Assembly (NCBI RefSeq): GCF_009730915.1
Contig: NC_052488.1
Coordinates: forward strand, 20,454,305 to 20,518,304
Reading direction: 5' to 3'
Length of the DNA stretch: 64,000 nt
Source of the DNA: Dioscorea cayenensis subsp. rotundata
Lineage: Eukaryota; Streptophyta; Magnoliopsida; Dioscoreales; Dioscoreaceae
Positions 46,541-59,869 of this stretch are shown here, one piece after another. The position numbers were made by a program, and so were the translations under genes. The notes below the pieces were generated by a model. That model ran no database searches. It was not told where the DNA came from and saw only the letters and a list, made by a program, of their open reading frames with translations. Positions within the stretch are counted from its first letter, which is position 1. Each line of letters starts with the position of its first letter.

Positions 46541-47565
46541 ATTAGCCCTAAATCGCATTGTTTGCTTGTAATTTCTGGTTCATTGCTGTCATCGATCTCG
46601 TTATTCTCATCGATTTCTTAGGGTTTCTCATCTATTGTTGTAATGGTGGTTTTCTTTTTGTTTTCTTTTGTTCTGTTTTGTTCCGACATAGGGTTCTGAG
46701 ATCATGCGAGATATATGTTTCATGTAATTTGGATTAGTGGAAATGGACGGAAAGTGTTTTTGTTTTTGTTTTTGAAAATTATGAAAATTTTGATTTTGAT
46801 TTTTTTTGGTTTGATTGGATTTAAGTGTCGGCTTGCATTTGAGATATAATTTGAAGAGTTTTCACGACCTTTTATGTGGAATGAGGAATGCGTCATGTGG
46901 GGAAATGATGGGTTTTGTGAGATGCGAACTGTGTAATTTGGATTCGTAGGAATGGATGGGAAGTGAGTTTTGAGTTTGTTGTTTTCGTTGTTGTTGTGGT
47001 TGTTGTTGTTGTTGTTCTTCTTCTTTTTTTTGAGTTTGAGGTCTGGTTTTGGATATTTTCACCTTATGATCTTTTAGGTGACAAGTAGAATAAACCATGT
47101 GTGAGAAATGATGGGATTTATAAGAAACAAAAGATGCTTGTGGTTTTATTCTTGATGCATAGTGAGATATTATGTCATTATGAAAGGAAAATGTTAGAAT
47201 AAGTATGAAATGATGAAACTTATTAAGGTTTTGTTTTCAAAATAAAATCAGAATTCCATTTGTAGCCTTTTGTGTATGTCTTTATAATCTATTAGTTGAA
47301 AATCTGGTGTATTTCTCGAAATTTTGGAATACTAGTTTTATTTAAGGTATATCATTATTGTTTGATGTTTTTATGCGATGCAGATGGGTTTACGATGTTT
47401 CTCGTTGTTGCTATGTCGTTTCGGCATGGCATGTTTTTTGTTTTGATGTTATTATTGTGATTATAGTAAGTTGTTGTTCACTTCAGTTTGTGTCAGAGGT
47501 GCTATTGGTTCAATAAAGTTGTCGTATTCGCATAATTCAAGGAGCTGTGACTTGTGTCCATTTTG

Positions 47566-49149
47566 ATGGGTGATAGTTCAGATGAGTCCTTGGATATTAG
47601 TGATTCTGAAGTTGGTGAGTATGAAGAGAAATTTTATTTGAAGCTAAAGAAGGGAGATGTTAGAGTAAAACACGCGGACAATGCATACAGATGCCCATTC
47701 TGTGCGGGGAAGAAGAAGCAAGACTACCATTACAAAGATTTACTTCAACATGCCACTGGCATCGGTAATTCTCATAGAGGTGGAAAAGTCAAGGCAAATC
47801 ACCTAGCATTGGCAAGGTTCTTGAAGAATGACCTACCTGACACAGGAGGGCCATCCCAGAAACCATTATCTATTGGGCAGCAGCCAGTTCCTAAGCCCAA
47901 GAATGAAGAAAAATTTGTATGGCCATGGGCTGGAATCCTCGCTAATGTCCCCATAGAGAAGCAAATGGATGGACGCTATGTTGGTGAGAGTGGAAATAGA
48001 ATCAAGGACAGGCTTTCCAGATTTAATCCTCTGAAAGTTATCCCAATTTGGGGTTACCATGGTCACTCGGGCTATGCAATTGTTGAATTCAGCAAGGACT
48101 GGAGTGGTTTCAACGATGCCATGGCTTTTGAGAAACATTTTGAATCAGATCATTGTGGGAAGCAGGATTTCGATCGAAGAAGGAGACATCACCGGCAGCA
48201 ATCATACCTTTATGGATGGGTTGCTCGAGCCGAGGATTACCACTCTAGGGATCCATTCGGTAACCATCTACGGAAGAATGGGGACTTGAAAACTGTTTCT
48301 GAAATTACTGATGAGGAACAAAGGAAGACTGGTAAACTTGTGAAAAATCTAGCTAACGTGATAGAGGCAAAGAACAAGCATTTGCTAGATTTGGAATGCA
48401 AATTCACGCAGACGACCATGTCTCTTGAGAAGATGATTGAAGATCATGACAAATTGCAGCACCAACATAACAAAGGTGGCTTCTTAATTAGTTCTTTTCT
48501 TTGTGATCCAGCTATTATTTTACGTTTGACTTGGTTCTGTGCCTGATATCTTCTAATCTGTTTTAACTGTTGGCTATAAGAGTTTGTACCTGTAACTTAG
48601 TCTGGGGCTTGGATTATTGTAAGTTTGAATTGCATAGGTTTTTAGTTTGATCGTTCCTTCTGGATGTAAATGGGTGCACACAAAACCTGAGGATGTAAAT
48701 TAGGTTTTCAGAGCTTTCCTGGCAGTCGAAATTTCCCTTTTCTGCACCTCTCATTCTATCTTGTTCTTGGGAAGCTTTTGGTGCAGACACTGCCTGCAAG
48801 TAATTTCAACTCTTTCAGTTCAAAAGTAATGGAAGATGGTTTAACATATGGCCATCTGACTGTGTTTGTCTAGTGTGTAGAATGTGGTTAATCTGCATAA
48901 TGTTGCCTTAATGGTGTATTCAGTGTTTTGTCAATAGAGGTATACTTTATTATGCTTAAACAGTATTGAATATTTCGCATCATGAAATAATAGAAAAGGG
49001 AGATGCTGATTTGTTAAGATTTACTCCTTTGTTACAGCCAAAACTTTATAACTAATGTTTCATTCATGTAGTTTGAAGCTTCTGAACTTCTTTAGTATTA
49101 CTATTATACTGGTATTTGTATTTGCTGGCTTGTTACACTCAGCGATTGT

Positions 49150-49180
<31 letters not shown>

Positions 49181-51242
49181 GCCTTTGACAGAAATAGAAA
49201 AGCTGCAGCGGGAAGCTAGTGAGCATTCACGTAAGGTTATATTGGAGAATGGAAAACTGAAGTCGGAGCTGGAAACTAAAAGGAAACAACTTCACACCAG
49301 ATCCAGACAACTTGATAAACTAGTTGCTCAAACTGACGCTGAGAGAAAGAAGCTTGATGATGAGAGGCAGAAGGTTACAGTTCTCTCACTCTGACAAATT
49401 GATGATGAGTGCCCATTTAATGAGAATCGACATCTTGATGCAAGATATTGTTTGAAATGAAACTTATATTTTGCCTGCATATTGGTGTCTTTGGGTTTGT
49501 CTGAGAGATTTCTTGGTAGGATTGCCTGTCATTGTGTAACCTAATTTCTTGTTTCATGCATCCTGCTCAAGTGAGAATATATGAATTGTTGATCTCGCAA
49601 CTTTTTTTCCTTTTTAATGAAATCGGAATGTTTGAGATCCGATGCATAACTTTCCATAATGCTATTAATTTGAGTTCTAGAATGCAATGATTAACAGCTC
49701 ACTTCAAAAGGCAACTGATGAGCAGAAGATGGCTGATGAGAATGTCTTGAAGCTTCTTGAAGAGCAGAAGGTTTTTTCTGTTGATTATGTTTATTCCTCC
49801 ATCATATTGAAGGCATGTATCTAAAGTGATAACAAACATTGTATAAAATGAACAGAGGGAGAGGATGATTAATAACGAGAAGATATTACAGTTAGAAAGA
49901 CAATTGGATGCAAAACAAAAGCTGGAGCTCCAAATAGAGCAGTTGAAAGGGAATTTACAAGTGCTGCAACATATGGAAAATGAAGATATTGATAGTAAGC
50001 AGAAGATTGATGACATGAAGGAAGACCTCGAAACCAAGATTGAAGAATTGGATTACATACAAACTTTGAACCAGAACCTTATCATCAAAGAGCGCATGAG
50101 CAATGATGAATTGCAGGAAGCTCGCAAGGAATTAATCATGGTACTGCATTTATACTTTCTAATAATGCAAATTGAGTATTAACAGTAGCTTTTGAAAGTC
50201 GAGACCCTGCTTGTTCTGATTAATTAAATATTATAAGTGCTAAGGAGTTATATGTTTCAGGGACTGAAAGGCGCATTGGGTGGGCGTTCTTTCATTGGAA
50301 TCAAAAGGATGGGTGAACTTGATGAAAAGCCATTTAGAGAAGCCTGCAAGCAGAAGTTTCCACAAGATGAGCCTGATATAAAAGCTGCAATACTTTGTTC
50401 TGAGTGGCAAGAGAAACTTAAAAACCCTGACTGGCATCCATTCAAAGTTATAATTACTGATGGGAAGGAAAAGGTGGTGAAATCTTTTATCTATTACATC
50501 TTTGACCTATTGCTTTGGACATGAGAAGAGCTCCTGTATTTCATATTCCTTATGTGTGCATTACATGACAAGTGAGAAGTTAATGTTTTTTGGAAAACAG
50601 AAATTGTTTTGCATAGCTTGCTTGCTCTTTCTTTTTACCATTATGTTCTTTCCTGTTGATCTTGTATTGGCTTCTTCTGATCGTTGTAAGATCTTAAGAT
50701 GGGCTTGGTACAACCTAGATACAACCTAAAAGTTTAAGTTGATAGAACGAGAAACACAAGGTTGCATATTGATGCCAACATTTATTTAATTAACTGATTG
50801 GGACTATCAGGACTAATATTTCTCATACGTCTCAATGGGAATGTGAAGGCATTATTGTTTGTTAACATTACCTCAAATAAAGGCACAATACTTTTTACTA
50901 TCATATTTCTATTTTTGTCAATATATGAACCCTTATTTGCAGTTGTTGATCTTGCAGACCAATTGTTGTTTATTTGTCACTATCTCAATCATGTGAAAGT
51001 GAATTTTTTCACAGGAAGTTCTTGAGGAGGAAGATCAAAATTTGCAGAGCTTGAAGAGTGAATTAGGTGATGATGTCTACCAAACTGTAATTAAAGCCTT
51101 GTTGGAGATCAATGAATATAATCCCAGCGGAAGGTATGTTGTCCCAGAGCTTTGGAACTTTAAAGAGGGACGAAAGGCTACAATGAAGGAGGTTGTGCAA
51201 TTCATTCTGAGAAATTATAAGAACCATAAGAGGAAGCGATAA
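47566..51242 (+). CDS. XS/XH-domain protein, Factor of DNA methylation (FDM/IDN2)-like
   Basis: Plant SGS3-related RNA-binding factor. Family members (IDN2, FDM1-5) act in RNA-directed DNA methylation by binding double-stranded RNA and dimerising. Six exons join in frame: 47566-48475, 49192-49373, 49681-49770, 49856-50140, 50261-50473, 51015-51242, giving 635 residues, the usual FDM length. In order: zinc-finger zf-XS (about 41-82, YRCPFCAGKKKQDYHYKDLL), XS domain (about 117-230, FVWPWAGILANVP to AMAFEKHFESDH), a long coiled coil (about 255-485) and the XH domain (about 500-632, KNPDWHPFKVI, SGRYVVPELWNF). The coding start is the first ATG in frame with the conserved N-terminus; a longer open frame upstream lacks ATG. 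Intron 1 has a (GT)n tract. The 3' end is convergent with the ABCB gene, and a 3'-UTR intron is possible. It resembles FDM1-like more than SGS3 because it has zf-XS and XH. Confidence 0.93.
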
Positions 51243-53722
51243 ACCTCTAATCTGCGGTATGCATGTTACTGTTCATTATGATGATGTTTCTGTTGGATTC
51301 ATTCCATAATATTTGCTTTCAGCCATAGATATGCATGGTATTGTTGTAGTCTCTTGTTTCTTTCACCTGTGTGCTATCTTTACACAATGAGCATCAGAGC
51401 TACATATTCCATGGATTATTAGAAGAGCCTTCTGAACATCATGTTTTTCTAGCACATCATAAGCACCTTTCTGTCCAGCATTGGCTTCTTATCTCTTGAT
51501 GTCCTGTTCATGCCTAGCTTCTTTTAGATGGTAAAAAAATTGTGCTTTATATTCAGAATTGGCGGTTCTCTGGAAAGTGATGCCTCATTCAAGTATTCTG
51601 ATGTTTACTTGCATATTTTTTACATATAATGTGATTGCAAATCTAAGAAAAACAAGGAATTGAGATCCATTGGCAGATCATAAACCATTCAATTATTAAA
51701 CAATTTAGCTCATGAGAGTGCTCTAATAGTCCCTTCATTAGTGTTCTGGCTTCATTTAATTGCGTTCGATACAGAACTTTATGTTTGCCTTTATTTTTGG
51801 GTTAATCATCTTGTCACCAAGCAATTTCATTTTTGTTGAAATGTTGTAGTTTTTTTTTTTATTTTAAACACAGACCAATTTCTAGAATTTACAACATAAA
51901 TTTGTTATGGAAATAAACTTGTCAGCTCCTTGCGTGCTATAAAACATCATGTCAAATAAGCTTAATTGCTTTGCAATTTATGGAATATCACATTTTACTA
52001 CTTGATTCTACCTGAAAAGTAGGGAAGTTGCCCATTTAAAACTGGAGATGCGGGGAAACATTTTAGATACTAAACTTTTCAAGTTAAAGTAGCGTAAAGA
52101 TGGAACATGTGAAATGTAATTTTAGTAATAAGGTAACTAGAAATGAGGAAAGAGTTCAAATGGATGACACTGACATTGGGAGAAGTAGCAATTTTTGGTA
52201 CTTTGGCTCTATAATGTAAGATGGCAGAGAACTGATAGAGGATGCTACAAATAAGATTAAGGCAGGTTAGGTACAATAGAGGGAGCTCTTGGTGTTTTAT
52301 GTGATTGTAGAATACCTTATAGATTGAAAGATACGTTTTATAAAACTATTGTTAGGTTAGCTTTTTTATACAAATTAGAATGTTGGGTAGTTAAGAAACA
52401 ACATATTAAAAAGATAATAGTGGCAGAAATGAGAATTTTGAGATGGATGTTAGGCATTAGTAGGAATGCCCATGGAATGAATTTATTTAAGATGGATTAG
52501 GAGTGGTATCTGTTACTAATAATAAGTTAAGAGAGAAATGATCAAGATGGTATAGGTATATCCTTAGAAGATCTATAGATGCCCCTACAAAAGAAGTGGA
52601 GGTTTTATAGGTGGAACTGTGGAAGATCATAGAAGAGGGAGAGGTAGACCTAGAAAGTGTTTTGCAAAACTTTTTGTAATGATATGGTTGAATCTTTGGG
52701 CCTTTAATAGAGCAACGTGAAAAGAAAGGATTTATGTTACTGACCCTAAATAGTTTAGTTTGATCTTTAGGCTCAAGGATTGCTATATCTCTTATCTCAT
52801 ATCGAAATAGTGGTGCTGGTTCAGGTGCATTTGTTTTTAGGGATGAAAATTTATCCCTCCTGTACTTGACATTTGGGTTTTACACTGATGGTATCATCGC
52901 TCTACTAAAAGTCAGGGGAGGAGGACCGGAGAGTCCCCACCACTGATTTTTGTCTCCTATGTATATATATATAATAGTAATAATGATTAATTTAAATAAT
53001 TATTAAAATCACCCTTCTTTATGTCTGGTTTTATTTCTTGAAAAGTTGATGCATGTATAGCCTTGCACAACTTGAAATCTCACCGGCATTTTCTGTCATC
53101 GCAATTTGCAAAGTTGGTGTGTATATAGCTTTACATAATTTAAAACTACCCTTCTTTTCGTCCTGTCTTATTTCTTTGCATCCATTTTGATCCCGCTAAA
53201 TTGTTGCTGCAGACTTCGTTTGGACGAACTTCATGCTGATGCTCTGGTTTGCCTGAACAGAAGATTGCCTGATTTCTGTCTGTAATTTTGTTCAACTCTG
53301 ATGATCATCAGTGATAGAGAAATTGCTATAGAGTTTGTTTCCTTTCTTTGGTGACACCTTTGATGCCATGTAGTGAGGCTGGAATTACTGACAGGTTTGT
53401 GCCATAGATGTTTGTATCTAGCCTGTAAATTTACCAACACTGCAAATACTTTAACTGCAAGCTATGGCAACCCCCTGTGGAACTTTCACCTTTCTTTCAG
53501 TAGTAGTACCATTTTTGTTGTTGAATACAAACGTAAAACTTTTTGGTGCTTTTTTTATTCGTACTTGACAGGATGCTGCCGATATATGCATATACTTGAA
53601 AGACTGATTGAAGTGAAGGTAAACCTTACAACAACAACAAGCAATCTTTTCTCAATTTTATGTTCCATTTCACAAATAAAACAATGCAGATGTTTTCCTA
53701 CATTCTCTTTGTTGTATTTTCA
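51243..53722. other. Region between the convergent FDM-like and ABCB genes
   Basis: Probably mostly FDM 3'-UTR with an intron. A donor-like gcg/gtatgc lies at about 51257, and gttgctgcag/acttcg at about 53213 is a good acceptor; the sequence after it reads like a transcript end. This would place the LINE fragment inside a 3'-UTR intron of about 1.95 kb. That is inference; transcript data would decide it. Confidence 0.35.
52080..52790 (+). mobile_element. RTE-type LINE, 3' reverse-transcriptase fragment
   Basis: Read piecewise on the plus strand: FLYKLECWVVKKQHIKK, then VAEMRILRWMLGISRNAHGM, and further on the weaker RWYRYILRRSIDAP and a KRERPRK-type stretch. These match the C-terminal part of plant RTE reverse transcriptases (LYGxECWAVKKQH, EMRMLRWMxG, RWFGHVxRR, GRGRPxK). 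Upstream, GSIM-DGRELIEDATNKIKAG matches the LGSIIQxDGEIxEDVxHRIKAG block. The pieces lie in different frames with several stops, for example the TAG straight after KAG (about 52268) and one after the MLGISRNAHGM block (about 52498). Only the 3' end of the element is present, as usual for 5'-truncated LINE copies. Confidence 0.8.
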
Positions 53723-56700
53723 TCAATTCAGTGCTTGTGCCTCCATTTCAGCTCGGACCATAGCACCATAGGTACCATTTATCTGGTTAGCAAGCAGTGA
53801 GTCATGGCTCCCGTACTCAGCCACCTTACCATCCTTGACAACAGCAATGCGATCTGCCTCCCGGATCGTTGCTAGCCGGTGAGCAACTACAATAGTTGTA
53901 GCTCTTTTAGATGCCTTCTTCAATGCCTCCTGAACATGCTTCTCTGACTCCAGGTCCAGTGCACTGCTAGCCTCATCCAGCAGCAGTATTCTTGATGCTT
54001 TGAGAATGGCTCTTGCGATCGCGATCCTCTGTTTCTGGCCGCCCGATAGCTGCACTCCGCTCTCCCCAACCTGATCAACCATCATCGTCATCATCATCTT
54101 TCATCAATCAACAATGCATTTAAACATCAGAAATTCAAGTTAGTGTTTGTGTACCTGAGTTTCGTATCCTTGAGGTAGTCCACTGATGAACTTGTGTATG
54201 AATGCCTGCTTAGCAGCTTCTTCGATCTCTGCCCATGAAGCTTTTGGGTTTCCAAACCCAATGTTCTCCCGAATAGACCCGGCAAAAAGTGCCGGTTCTT
54301 GGCCTACTAAGGCGCATTCACGCCTTAACCATTTAACATCCATGTCTCGAACATCAACACCTCCAACCATCACCCTGCCGCTGTCTGGATCATAGAACCG
54401 CTGCACCAGCCATATCACAGTAGACTTCCCACTACCGCTTGCTCCGACGATCGCCAACTTACTCCCACCCTTAACTCTAACTGAGAAGTCAATTAACACA
54501 GGCAAGCCAGGCCTAGCAGGATAAGAAAATACGACATTCTTTAACTCAACATCCAACATTCTCAATGGCTCAATTTTCTTCGGCATTGCTCGATCCCACA
54601 CTATCTTAGGCCTCCGGCCTAGTATCCTTAACACTGCCTGAATTGCCGCCGGAGCAGCAGAAGTATCCGGTGCCAAACCCGCCAACTGCCCCACCGAAAA
54701 TGAGCCCAAAACTAGTATCAAGAAAATCTTGTACACATCTCCAAAGCTAGAATACCCTTTCTTGATCAACAAAGAACCAACATACAAGGTTACCGTATAA
54801 GAAGCGTACATGGCACCTTGACAAAGGCCATGGGCCAATCCAGTGACTTGGGCTCTGCTCATAGATTTATTCATGGGCTCAGCCAAGGCCTTGTTGAAGC
54901 TCATTACTATATATTCTTGAGCTGAGAACGTAGTCACTGTCCTTATATTAGAGAGAGCCCCAGAAGCAATACTGCTAGCTTGCTCATAAGCTCCATTGTT
55001 CAACCTTGGTCCTACGTTGATGATCAAACTGAAGTAGCTTGCACCAAGAGTGAAAGGCATGACAGCCATGGCCACCAACGTCAACCTCCAGTCCAAAAGA
55101 AATGAAACAGTTAGACCGACTGCAGCCGAGCTCAGCCCCATCAAGATCACAGAATACCGGTCTCCGAGCGCTGACCGAAAAGCCATGCAATCAATGGAGA
55201 GCCTTGATATTAATATGCCGGTTGAGTTTTCTTCTTTGTCGAACCAACCGGGTTCTTGCCGGAGAATTGCCCGGAAAAGGAGGTCTCTGACTCGCTTTGT
55301 TAGACGTGTGCCTGCCCAGCCACAGAAGCCTTGTTGGCCTGTCATGGAGACAATGCAACCAAAGCCAAGTCCTACAAGTGCTAGTGCTAAGTACCCCACG
55401 TCTCTCTTCATTTTACTTGAATTATCACTTTCAGTGAAGTAGATTTGAAGAGCTTGGCCTAAAATGAGTGGAAAGATTGATAGTATTGCACCAGCATTCA
55501 TGCCCAGAAGGAAGCCAATAAGTAAGAGTGGGATCTCTGGTCTTTGGAGTTTCCATATCTCTGAAGTGTGGAGCTTCTTTGATTGTTTTGGAGGTAAGTC
55601 AACGTTGTCAACCTGGTCAACTTGTCCTTGTACCATGGATTTCAATTGGGAAGGGTCGTTGACTGAGTAGGTTGACAAGTCAAAGTTGACTTTTCGAACT
55701 AGGGGAGAGTTGACTTGGGAGATTGGGGAGGTGGCGGTGGCGGCAGCCGTGATGGAGATGTTGGCATGGGAGGCAAGTTTGATGAGGTTAGTGTAAATGC
55801 CGTCGAGTGACATGAGCCGGTCATGGGTGCCGGATTCGATGACGGTGCCGCGGTCGAGGACAATGATAGAGTCAGCATTGCGGACAGTGGCCAGACGGTG
55901 AGCAATGACGATGGTGGTCCGGCCGGCGGAGATTGTGTCTATGGCTTGTTGGACGATGGTTTCTGATTCGGGGTCAAGCGCACTCGTTGGCTCGTCGAGG
56001 AGGAGGATTTTTGGCTTTTTGATTATAGCTCGGGCGAGCGCAATGCGCTGCTTTTGCCCGCCGGAGAGTTGAGTTCCTCGGTCACCAACCTACCATAAAA
56101 CACATATTAAACATTAAAAAAAACTTCATAAATCATATATATACATACATATGAACTCATAATGCTAGTATTTTATTTGGCATATTGAAAAAGGCTTACC
56201 ATTGTATCATAGCCGCTTGGGAGGGAAGAGATGAAGTTATGTGCATTGGCTGCATGGCAAGCAGCAATGGCTTCCTTCCTTGAAGCATTCAGCTTCCCCA
56301 TCATCACATTCTCAATTATGGATGTGGAAAACAGGGCTGGTTCTTGCCCTAACATACCTATTTGTTCTCTCAACCACTTCACACTCAGTGTTCTTATGTC
56401 ATGTCCATCCAAACATATGAAACCTACATTGACATTTAAAAGGCCCTACTTGTTAATTAGTTAACATCATTCATAGTATTAGGGTTAGGGTTTAGGGTTT
56501 GAGCAATGTATATATATATATACCTTCATTTGGGTCATAGAACCTCTCAATGAGAGCAAAGATGGTGGACTTGCCACCACCACTAGCACCAACAAGAGCT
56601 AGTGTTTTTGAAGCAGGTATAGTAAGATCAAATGCACGGAATATCACTGCATCAGGCCTTGAGGGATATGCAAAGTTAACACCTTTAAACTCAATGTATC

Positions 56701-59033
56701 CTCGAACTCGTGACAATGTTCGACCATCGTCATTGTAAGGATCGATCACTGGCAGTCGATCGATGATCTCAAACACCCGGCTCGCCGCCACCGTGCCTTG
56801 AGCGAATTGCGCAAAGTATGACAGTGACAAAGCCAAACCCCTATACATATATATACATGCATACACAAAAGCAACAATATGAGATAGAGATATAAAAGTT
56901 TTCCCAATTTTATTTTACCTTAAATATTACTTTATAATAATCATAAAGAACAAAAACTAAATATTAATCACAATGATTATAAAAAATAAAAAAAAGATGT
57001 ATACCTTCCGCCGACATTGACGCCGAAGAAGCAAGCAATGGCAGCACCACCAGAAATCTCACCCCTAGCAACAAGAAGAGAACCATACCAAAAGGCAAGA
57101 GCCCATTGAGAGTATGTGACCAAGTAAATAACACCCATACCAGCACCCTTAGCAAACCCTATCTTAACTCCAATGGGAGATGATTCTTCAAGCCATTCAG
57201 CATACTTGTCTGCCAACTTACCCTCCATCACAAAAGAGAACACAGTACGTATACAGCTTATTGCTTGTTGTGCTATGTTCCCTGCTTTACGGTATGATAC
57301 CTTCATTCATTCATTCATGCATGCATGAGATATATATATATATATATATATTTGTTTGTGTATGTATGTTTATATTAGTTTTGTATTAATTGGTATTTAT
57401 ATATGTATATATAGAGTTAAAGAAGAGAATTGAACCTCTTCTTTTGAGGTGAGACCAACATAGACGGCCTTGTATGCAATGCCACAGAACATCATGAGGG
57501 GGATGACGGTGAAGACGACTAGAGCCACTTTCCATGCTTTGATGAATCCTACCACGTATCCGCATATGAATGTGCAAATGTGATGAACAAAGTGTGCCAT
57601 CTGTATATACATGTGTACACATTATTAATGATTTATATATACTGTAATAATAGAAAGTGCAATTTATTGCAATAACTTTAGGCTCACTGTTTTTGGTTGT
57701 TGAATTTTACAAGAACTTAAAATGTTTGATTTGGGTTAAAATCTTTATATAAAATTTCTATTGTGATGATTATTATTGAATATTTTATATGAAATACAAT
57801 AATACTTTCTATTTTAAATCTATTATGTTATTTTATTTTTTAATAAAAACCAAAATTTTATTTATTAAATTTTTATATAAACATCTAAAAAATTATTTTA
57901 TTTTATTTGTTTTCCTAACTAATAATCTCTTAGTTTATTGGTACCTGGTTCTTACACAGTCCTGATAAAAACATCTCATACAGGGTGAAAGCACATATGT
58001 ATTAAAGTATTAATTCTACATCTGTGTACACCCTTTATATGTGATTTATCCATATTTTATAAATTAAAATAAAATTTAGAGTTAAAGTAACAGCCACATA
58101 CTGATTTTACTAAATGAGTATTCCCCAAGTTATTATATATATATATATATATAAATAATTTTTTTTAATATACTACAATTTTAGTATTGGTTTCAAGTAT
58201 TGGTTTCAAGATTCTTCCTCAAAAGCAACAATAAATCACTTTCATGCAGGGCATGGCCGGCATCATATTATATTTGGCCGGCAAAGATCATATTGATGAT
58301 GAAGTAAATAGAAACCATTTGACTTCATGTTTGTTGTTGACTTAAAAAGACTGAATTATAAGAGTTGTAAATAAAATAAAATAAAATAAGTAAAAAAGAA
58401 ATTCACCTTTTCTCCCATAACCTCTTGGATCTGAGCAACATCACTAGAAATCCCATGCATTATATCTCCAGTGGTAACCTCAGTGTCAAAGAATCCAATG
58501 TCTTGCCTTAATATGGCTCTCAAGTATTCCGTCCTAATCCTTTGTGATGATCTCTCCCCCACTATTCTCCAACAAGTTATCTCTATATAATTAATATATA
58601 AAATTATATATATAAATGACTCCATATATTCCATGATTAATTAAAAAAAGCAAAATAATAAAAATAATAATAAATATATAGTTCTTACGCATGTAAGCTC
58701 CAACCACAACTATAGCCGCTAACCAAACCATGTAAAGACATACCTGAAATCCATTAAGTGAAAAACAAGATATATATGAAGAAACATTAACATTAAAACA
58801 TAAATATATATATATATATACACACCTTTTTGACGTCTTCCATCATCTTGACTTTATCAGTCACAGAGTCCAGAGCAATCTTGTTAACAAAATCACCAAA
58901 AAGATAAGAGTACCAAGGCAAAGAACCTCCATTAATCAAAGCTCCAATACAACCAAGCACAACAAGCACCATGTCCCACTTGCTTGAATACTTGAATAAA
59001 CTAAACAAACCAACTGGTTTCGGTCCCTTAACC

Positions 59034-59073
<40 letters not shown>

Positions 59074-59866
59074 AGCTATCATCACCATGATGATAATCAC
59101 CACCCTCATCTCCATAATACTCACCATCTACGTGATAACGTACATGCTCATCTGCATGGTGACCATGCCCACGTACAAGCATGCCATGCTGCATCATCTC
59201 CTCATCTTCATAGTACTCTTCGTCCATCTTCGGGCTCACATGACTCCCTGGAGTTTCAACGATGTAGTCATGAGATAATGATACGTTGTCATACTGCCGG
59301 AGATAACGCCGGTGACCACCGGCGGCAGGATCTATTAAGTTCCGGTGAGTGGACTGTGGCACTGCATAGCTAGGCTCTGCAACACTATATTCAATGAAAC
59401 TCAGCTCATCTTTGCTAGCCAATGACATGTTGGAGTCAGTGTTGGCATGATGTCGACGATGACGAGGAGGAGGAGGTCTCGGCCTCCCTCGTCGTCGACC
59501 ACCAAACACAGTAGGGAAGATTGAAGAAACACTAGCCTCAACTGAATAGAAGTTATCCTGTGAATGCAGAGGAGCTCTGGCAATGTAACTATTAAGTTCC
59601 AGCCTACCATCGGCGGCGGCTGGCCTATCAGAAGTGCCGGAGAGGTAGAAATCTCTTGCAGAGCCACTAGTGAAAACGGCCGGAGTTCGAGATGGTGTCG
59701 GAGTCCAGGGACTAAGAGCAGCCGCAAAACCACCAGCTTCCCGCCAACCGGTTGGCTCAACCTGCCATGAAAATTCAGATTGGTCGAATGACCTCATTGG
59801 AGATGCATGCCGAGACCTCATCGGAGAAAGACTGGCCGGGGTATTGTGGTGGCTGTGCCGAGCCAT
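53723..59866 (-). CDS. Full-size ABC transporter, subfamily B (MDR/PGP), with long N-terminal extension
   Basis: A membrane exporter of the plant ABCB/P-glycoprotein family (members move auxin, other hormones or metabolites); substrate unknown. Nine exons from the start: 59866-58826, 58743-58689, 58582-58407, 57600-57436, 57300-57005, 56840-56524, 56423-56200, 56089-54155, 54070-53723. All join in frame to give 1518 residues, against about 1250 in typical ABCBs. The excess is an N-terminal, apparently disordered region of about 290 residues, rich in Ser, Pro, Arg, His and acidic residues, ending in a run of about 12 Asp. Then TMD1, NBD1 (Walker [10 protein letters not shown] at about 662, signature LSGGQKQ at about 766, Walker B ILLLDE), a linker, TMD2, and NBD2 (Walker [10 protein letters not shown] near 1310, LSGGQKQ at about 1411). 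All catalytic motifs are intact. The MARHSH start is the only ATG that keeps the extension. Confidence 0.92.
56479..56500 (+). repeat. Short interstitial telomere-like repeat in ABCB intron 6
   Basis: Three consecutive TTAGGG/TTTAGGG-type units in the intron between exons 6 and 7. Plant telomeres are (TTTAGGG)n, and telo-box motifs (AAACCCTA) also occur in plant promoters. Three units can be chance or a repair scar. Confidence 0.6.
59035..59075 (-). repeat. In-frame (GAT)n run encoding poly-Asp in ABCB
   Basis: A trinucleotide run (catcatcat on the plus strand) within ABCB exon 1 encodes about 12 consecutive Asp residues just before the first transmembrane domain. As a coding microsatellite it is likely to vary in length between individuals. 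Confidence 0.85.
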
Positions 59867-59869
59867 GAC

